DNA of 6,936 nucleotides, taken from positions 1 to 6,936 of the forward strand of contig QMQC01000097.1 of assembly GCA_003648875.1 (NCBI GenBank), in the 5' to 3' direction. Under the pieces are notes generated by a model. That model did not search any database and had not been told where the DNA came from. It saw only the letters and a program-made list of their open reading frames with translations. The stretch comes from Actinomycetota bacterium (GTDB lineage: Bacteria; Actinomycetota; Acidimicrobiia; Spongiisociales; UBA5794). Made by a program: the position numbers and the translations under genes. Shown one piece after another: positions 3,222 to 6,936 of this stretch. Positions within the stretch are counted from its first letter, which is position 1. Each line of letters starts with the position of its first letter.

Positions 3222-4607
3222 ATGGCGCATCGGGAACGGTTCATACCTCAACGGGTCGGGCAGCTCACGTCGGGCCTGTGTGGCCTACCGTGGCCTGAGG
3301 ATCACAATGGTGCGGAGCAGTTCCGCGCCTTCAGCCGGCTGACGTCGGCTCTGTATCACTACGAGTTCCACGACCGGGAGCAGCTTGTCCTCGAGGCTTG
3401 GGAGCGAGTCGGCGACGACTCCGACGCGGCGGCCGTTGTGGTTGCCGAACTCACGGGCCTACTCGACGGCGCGAATTACGTCCCTGTCTCAGCGGCTGAG
3501 CTCGATTACGCCCTCGCAAATGAGTCATTGATCCCCCTGCGGCTCGAGGTCGACCTCGACGATTACGACGAGTTGCTCATCTACCGACGTGGCAGTCAGA
3601 TGACGACCGTCGAGGTTCCGAAGTGGATGGGGCTGCGGTCTGGAGAACGGGCGATCACTATCGATGACCGGGTGGTGGTGTACACGCGGGTGAAGTCTCA
3701 GAGTTGGTTCGATGGGCGCGAGATCGATCCGGCGAAGCGAAATCTCGTTCCCGGGCACATATCGCTCCGCCAGTTTCAGAACGTGCCGCGGGCCGATATC
3801 GAGATGTTGTTGCCCTCTACCCGTGTAGGTCTCAGGCTGATCGACTCCCTCTACATCGGGGTGCCTGCGGTGGCTACGGGTCTTGCCGTATTGGCCACGA
3901 AACTCCTACCCACTCTCGGACTCATCTTCCTGATGGTTGGGGCATGGCTCGGGTTCCGCGACGAGCAGCCCAAAATCGATCAGACGGCTCTGGTCATCCT
4001 CGTCATTGGTGCCGTCACCCTCGGAAGTTTCGTGTTTCGCCAATGGACCAAGCTGAAGAACCGCCGCCTCGAGTATCTCAAGACCCTCACCGAGGCCCTC
4101 TACTTCCGCACCCTCGGCGCCGGTCCGGGAGTATTCCACACCCTCTTGTCGTCCGCCGAGCAGCAGGAGGTCGCAGAAGTGCTTCTCGCATACCGCTTCT
4201 TGCTCGCGTCGTCTGGCGGCCTCACCGCATCAGAGCTCGACACCGAAGTCGAGACATGGTTACGAGACGACGGGCACGGCGACATCGACTTCGAGGTTGC
4301 CGACGCAGTCGCCAAGCTGCGTCGTTTGGAAGTAATCGAGGGCGACATCACGATGCAGGCGCTGCCACTGCACGAGTCCCTCGTACTGCTCGATCGCCGC
4401 TGGGACGACCTGTTTCGATACCCACCAGCCGAGTCGGAGGCCCCGTCGAGCGGTCGCGACGGACCTGTCGCCGCCGCAAACAGATTCCCACGCCTCATTC
4501 GTCTGCGTAGCGTCATCGACCGGTACCGTGGCCGCGTCGGCGAACGTCGTACCCGACGCGAAGCCGACTTCTATGTGCACACCAATGGCGACGACGAGCG
4601 AGTCTGA
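3222..4607 (+). CDS. DUF3754 (TMEM143-family) membrane protein (461 aa)
   Basis: Several stretches match the DUF3754/TMEM143 pattern from memory: the N-terminal RERFIPQRVGQL (residues 4-15) and FRAFSRLTSALYHYEFH (34-50), the central FQNVPRADIEMLLPSTRVGL (185-204), and YFRTLGAGPGVFHTLLSSAE (294-313) with AEVLLAYRFLL. Two or three hydrophobic segments lie at about 209-244 and 256-273, separated by a short charged loop, so soluble N- and C-terminal parts flank a membrane hairpin. After about residue 395 the tail is low-complexity and basic. No signal peptide is seen. The family occurs in bacteria and eukaryotes (TMEM143 is mitochondrial) and its biochemical role is unknown. The ATG at 3222 is supported by the FIP motif near the N-terminus and a promoter ending seven bases before it. 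It appears to be transcribed alone. Confidence 0.85.
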   Translation: MAHRERFIPQRVGQLTSGLCGLPWPEDHNGAEQFRAFSRLTSALYHYEFHDREQLVLEAWERVGDDSDAAAVVVAELTGLLDGANYVPVSAAELDYALANESLIPLRLEVDLDDYDELLIYRRGSQMTTVEVPKWMGLRSGERAITIDDRVVVYTRVKSQSWFDGREIDPAKRNLVPGHISLRQFQNVPRADIEMLLPSTRVGLRLIDSLYIGVPAVATGLAVLATKLLPTLGLIFLMVGAWLGFRDEQPKIDQTALVILVIGAVTLGSFVFRQWTKLKNRRLEYLKTLTEALYFRTLGAGPGVFHTLLSSAEQQEVAEVLLAYRFLLASSGGLTASELDTEVETWLRDDGHGDIDFEVADAVAKLRRLEVIEGDITMQALPLHESLVLLDRRWDDLFRYPPAESEAPSSGRDGPVAAANRFPRLIRLRSVIDRYRGRVGERRTRREADFYVHTNGDDERV

Positions 4608-4769
4608 ATCCACGCTCAGATCCTTCGCAGGCAGTTCATCAATTATGGGGGTGAGGCTGGGGCGGGGAAGCGGAAGCAGGGCGAGGACGACGCCTTGATG
4701 GCTGCCAGGTTCCCGTTCAAGGTCCGTCATTGGTGTGGAATGCTTCGACAGGGCAGGGGTCATTGGCGA

Positions 4770-4795
4770 GTCCACCAGTGTCCACCGCTGGGACA
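4770..4795 (+). repeat. Short tandem repeat with hairpin in the convergent intergenic region
   Basis: GTCCACCAGT (4770-4779) is followed directly by GTCCACCGCT (4780-4789), 8 of 10 identical, and TGTCC (4779-4783) can pair with GGACA (4791-4795). It lies in the 283-base gap between two converging genes, which otherwise holds nothing I can identify. It looks like a worn transposon end, but no partner end was found. Confidence 0.3.
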
Positions 4796-4855
4796 TACCG
4801 AGGCGGCCTCTTTGCGTTGGATTCTGGTCTGCATTTGGTCCGCGAGTGTCGAGTT

Positions 4856-4880
4856 CTGGTAGCTGTGCGACGGCTACCGG
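4856..4880 (-). terminator. Hairpin just past the stop of the EthD-like gene
   Basis: CTGGTAGC (4856-4863) and GCTACCGG (4873-4880) form an 8-bp stem with one G-T pair around nine bases, starting about ten bases beyond the minus-strand stop. An alternative pairing is GTAGCTG (4859-4865) with CAGCTAC (4888-4894). There is no T-run on either strand; it could end the minus-strand operon or shield it from convergent transcription. Confidence 0.4.
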
Positions 4881-4890
4881 ATCTTGACAG

Positions 4891-5268
4891 CTACGTTCGA
4901 ACGGCCTGCACCGAATCGGTGAGGACGTAGAACCCGAACGCCGTTCGGCCTGCGGGGCCCCGCTCAGGCGGGATCGGGTTGATCTCGAACCACTCGAGGT
5001 AACTGTCGTAGGAGCTGAGATCCTTGAAATGTAGTTCGGCGATTCGGTAGAACGTGGTCGCCTCAGGGGCGGTCTCCGAACCGGAACTGGTCGCGGTTAT
5101 CGGTCGGATCACCGTGTTGAACACGAGGCGATCGAGGAAGGGGTTAGCCAGCAGGTCCGGTACGTGGACATCCCAGATCCACCGCTCGTACTCCTCGATC
5201 GAAATGCCATCGATGATGTCATATCCGAGGATCGCTTTGATTCCCTCGGTCGTGCGATCAATGTCCAT
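4891..5268 (-). CDS. EthD-like dimeric alpha/beta-barrel protein (125 aa)
   Basis: The protein begins with a beta strand IKAILGYDI (10-18), a helix with EEYERWIWDVHVPDLLANP (25-43), a second strand DRLVFNTVIRPI, a polar loop of about 14 residues (59-72), then TFYRIAELHF (72-81), a helix SYDSYLEWFEINPIPPERGP (86-105) and a final strand FGFYVLTD. This order is that of ferredoxin-like EthD/dimeric barrel proteins, whose WxxHVP-type helix is typical. Such proteins are often small accessory or isomerase-like components of degradation pathways; no activity can be assigned. The ATG at 5268 has AAAGG seven bases upstream and overlaps the upstream lyase gene by 11 bases, so the two form an operon with coupled translation. 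An in-frame ATG at 5283 is less well placed. Confidence 0.75.
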   Translation of the reverse strand: MDIDRTTEGIKAILGYDIIDGISIEEYERWIWDVHVPDLLANPFLDRLVFNTVIRPITATSSGSETAPEATTFYRIAELHFKDLSSYDSYLEWFEINPIPPERGPAGRTAFGFYVLTDSVQAVRT

Positions 5269-6160
5269 GGTTCGACCTTTCATGTGTCGCGATGGTGCGT
5301 CTGGCGCGGCGAACGATCGCCTCGTCGATGAGTGCTCCGTCGATGTCGATGGTGACGGCGTGTCCATGCCGTGCAGCTTCATCGAAGCGACTGATGACCT
5401 CAGTGGCTCGCTCGACATCCTCTTTGGTGGGGGAGAACGCCGTGTTGATCACCGGTATCTGGCTCGGATGCACAGCGGTCCGGCCGCCGTATCCCATCCG
5501 GAAGAGGGCGAGAGAGGTTGATTCGAGCATCGTAAGATCGTTGAACGCGGTGAGCACCGGCCCGATCGGAGGGTTCAAGCCAGCGGAGGCCGAGGCCAGC
5601 ACGACGTTCATGCGGATCGGATCCATCTCGTGGCCGTCGGGCGATGGATGCATCCCGAGTTCGGCAGCGAGATCCGCCTCACCGACCGACAGGTGCGACA
5701 TCCTCGGCGATCGGGCGATGGAGCGGGCATCAAGGATTCCATCTGCTGTTTCTAGGAGCGCAGCGATGCGAATCGATCCCTGGGCGATGTGTGATGCTCG
5801 CTCGAGATCATCGAGTCGCAGGGCAAGGCTTTCAACATCGCTCGGCGCCGATACCTTCGGCAGATAGACGCCGGTGAGGCCCTTCTGTGCGACCGCTTCG
5901 AGGTCGGCAGCGAGGAGGTCGCTCTTCGCATTGATCCGAACCCACACCGGCGATTCTGGGTCTGGATTCCGTGCCAGCCAGCCTGCCACGGTCTGTCGTG
6001 CGGTGAGTTTCATGTCGGATCTGACTGCATCCTCGAGATCGAAGATGACACCATCAGCGCCTCGATGGAGTGCTTTCTCGATCATGTCGGGCTGGTCGCC
6101 CGGCACGTAGAGGAAGCTGCGTGCCGCACGCACCGGTCGCTGCGATGCTGTATTTGACAT
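5258..6160 (-). CDS. CitE-like CoA-ester lyase, HpcH/HpaI aldolase superfamily (300 aa)
   Basis: The TIM-barrel lyase motifs appear in order: RSFLYVPGDQPDMIEKAL (14-31), GVIFDLEDAV (37-46), VRIN (74-77) with Arg75, GVYLPKV (97-103), IAALLETADGI (132-142) with Glu137, SVGEADLAAELG (158-169) with Asp163, and AVHPSQIPVIN (229-239). In CitE-like enzymes the Glu and Asp bind Mg and the Arg holds the acyl-CoA carbonyl. The length is that of stand-alone CitE homologues, not of the citrate lyase complex. Such enzymes cleave malyl-, citramalyl-, methylmalyl- or related CoA esters; the substrate is undetermined. The ATG at 6160 has an excellent GGAGGAG eight bases upstream; the frame stays open much further upstream, antisense to the CoA-transferase gene, and that part is not coding. 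The gene is divergent from the CoA-transferase and overlaps the EthD-like gene. Confidence 0.93.
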   Translation of the reverse strand: MSNTASQRPVRAARSFLYVPGDQPDMIEKALHRGADGVIFDLEDAVRSDMKLTARQTVAGWLARNPDPESPVWVRINAKSDLLAADLEAVAQKGLTGVYLPKVSAPSDVESLALRLDDLERASHIAQGSIRIAALLETADGILDARSIARSPRMSHLSVGEADLAAELGMHPSPDGHEMDPIRMNVVLASASAGLNPPIGPVLTAFNDLTMLESTSLALFRMGYGGRTAVHPSQIPVINTAFSPTKEDVERATEVISRFDEAARHGHAVTIDIDGALIDEAIVRRARRTIATHERSNHGH

Positions 6161-6253
6161 CTCCGGCTCTCCTCCAACTATTTCTGGTGCCGACGAGCCT
6201 AGTCCTGATATAGTCGGACCGAAACGCCATTCCATTGAGTGGAACGAAGAGAT
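6161..6253. promoter_or_regulatory. Divergent control region between lyase operon and CoA-transferase
   Basis: The 93-base gap carries TATAGT (6209-6214), a good -10 for the rightward gene though its -35 is poor. For the leftward operon, TTCGGT (6223-6218) and TAGGCT (6201-6196) sit 16 bases apart on the minus strand. Downstream of the rightward -10 is a palindrome (6230-6244). Shared regulation of both directions is plausible; exact starts are inferred. Confidence 0.4.
6230..6244 (+). promoter_or_regulatory. Palindrome TTCCA-N5-TGGAA, possible operator
   Basis: Perfect 5-bp inverted repeats (6230-6234 and 6240-6244) are separated by TTGAG. They lie just after the predicted start of transcription towards the CoA-transferase and ten bases before its ATG, where a repressor would act. 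No regulator gene is in the window. Confidence 0.35.
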
Positions 6254-6936
6254 ATGTCCGATACACCGCAGGCTCTGGAGGGAATCCGAATTCTCGACGT
6301 CTCGACGCTGTTCGCGGGGCCACTTGCTGCGACGATTCTCAGCGACTTCGGAGCCGATGTGATCAAGGTGGAGCATCCGAGGGGTGATCCGGTGCGCCAC
6401 CACGGATACACCAAGGACGGCGTTCCCCTGTGGTGGAAGATGCTGAGCCGCAACAAGCGGACCGTGACGCTCAGCCTGTCGACCATCGAAGGCCAAGACA
6501 TCCTCTGCAGGCTCGTCGAGGAAGCCGATGTCCTCATCGAGAACTTCCGCCCGGGGACGCTCGAGCGGTGGAATCTCGGGCCTGACCGACTCCAGGCGAT
6601 CAACCCGAAGCTGATTATCGCCAGGGTGACGGGATTCGGACAGTTCGGCCCGTACTCGGGACGTCCCGGGTTCGGAACACTGGCCGAGTCGATGAGCGGG
6701 TTCGCCGAGATCACAGGTGATCCGGATGGCCCACCGACACTCCCGCCCTTTGGACTTGCCGACGGGATCACAGCGCAGACGACAGCCAATGCGATTCTCA
6801 TGGCGTTGTACCACAGGGACGTCCATGGCGGCAGCGGGCAGGTTCTGGATCTTGCGATCATCGAGCCAATCCTGACGATCCTCGGTCCCCAACCGATCGT
6901 GTACGACCAGCTCGGCATCATCCAGACGAGGACGGG
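6254..6936 (+). CDS. Class III CoA-transferase (CaiB/BaiF family), N-terminal part, cut by window edge
   Basis: The 227 complete codons present follow the family closely: LEGIRILDVSTLFAGPLAA (residues 8-26), LSDFGADVIKVEHPRGDPVR (29-48), SRNKRTVTLSLST (65-77), ADVLIENFRPGTLERW (91-106), ARVTGFGQFGPYSGRPGFG (123-141) and PFGLADGITA (165-174). Asp170 in LADGITA is the position of the catalytic aspartate that carries the acyl group as an anhydride in this class. The family moves CoA between carboxylic acids, for example oxalate, carnitine, succinate/citramalate or mesaconate. The ATG at 6254 is preceded only by a weak purine run (GAAGAGA). Together with the divergent CitE-like lyase it fits activation of an organic acid followed by cleavage of its CoA ester. 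The missing C-terminal half, about 170-180 residues in typical members, lies beyond the window. Confidence 0.95.
   Translation, partial: MSDTPQALEGIRILDVSTLFAGPLAATILSDFGADVIKVEHPRGDPVRHHGYTKDGVPLWWKMLSRNKRTVTLSLSTIEGQDILCRLVEEADVLIENFRPGTLERWNLGPDRLQAINPKLIIARVTGFGQFGPYSGRPGFGTLAESMSGFAEITGDPDGPPTLPPFGLADGITAQTTANAILMALYHRDVHGGSGQVLDLAIIEPILTILGPQPIVYDQLGIIQTRT

Noticed and set aside
2747..3342. Overlapping plus-strand frames at 2747-3112, 2874-3098 and 3037-3342.
   Set aside because: No family similarity, unusual composition rich in Arg, Ser, Trp and Gly, and overlaps with better-supported genes at both ends.
3704..4510. 268-codon plus-strand frame and long minus-strand frames inside the DUF3754 gene.
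   Set aside because: Arg/Pro/His-rich products typical of off-frame reading of GC-rich coding DNA; the DUF3754 frame shows clear family motifs.
6161..6892. Long minus-strand frame extending the lyase upstream to 6892, and another open frame at 6199-6921.
   Set aside because: Both are antisense to the clear CoA-transferase gene. The lyase similarity begins just after the ATG at 6160, which has a strong ribosome binding site.
1..6936. CRISPR arrays, rRNA genes, complete insertion sequences and replication origins.
   Set aside because: No regularly spaced repeats, transposase or conserved RNA segments were seen on either strand.

Overview
The window comes from a moderately GC-rich bacterium, most likely an actinobacterium or a close relative. 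Three things point that way: frequent GTG starts, VapC-type PIN toxins paired with Phd/YefM antitoxins, and several start codons sitting 6-7 bases after a recognisable -10 hexamer, which is the geometry of leaderless mRNAs. I cannot name a genus from sequence reading alone.

Bases 1-2560 are a toxin-antitoxin (TA) cluster. Two related Phd/YefM-VapC pairs point away from each other. The left pair is on the minus strand with its toxin cut by the window edge; the right pair is at 405-1024. A third, less related antitoxin-VapC pair follows at 1077-1737. Then comes an AbrB-like DNA-binding protein (1857-2108), followed on the same strand by two small unrecognised genes (2133-2411 and 2408-2560) that overlap by GTGA, the same junction seen in the two divergent TA pairs. 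This last group is the best candidate here for an undescribed TA-like system.

Bases 2561-3221 are gene-poor. They hold several hairpins, a predicted 56-residue zinc-ribbon-like protein (2680-2850) and a 371-base stretch where I see no convincing gene. A DUF3754/TMEM143-family membrane protein follows (3222-4607), again with a leaderless-type promoter. About 280 bases without a gene separate it from the convergent metabolic genes.

Bases 4891-6936 are ordinary catabolic metabolism. A CitE-like CoA-ester lyase and a small EthD-like alpha/beta-barrel protein form an overlapping minus-strand operon. Divergent from it, across a 93-base control region with a small palindrome, is the start of a class III (CaiB/BaiF) CoA-transferase. 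Together they suggest that an organic acid is activated to its CoA thioester and then cleaved by a lyase. The substrate cannot be read from the sequence.

The most notable pattern is promoter design. Both divergent antitoxins have TTGAA(A/T)-17-CACGAT-6-ATG, and the third antitoxin, the AbrB-like gene and the DUF3754 gene have closely similar spacing. Palindromes overlie the promoters of the third antitoxin and the AbrB-like gene, as expected for autoregulated TA operons.
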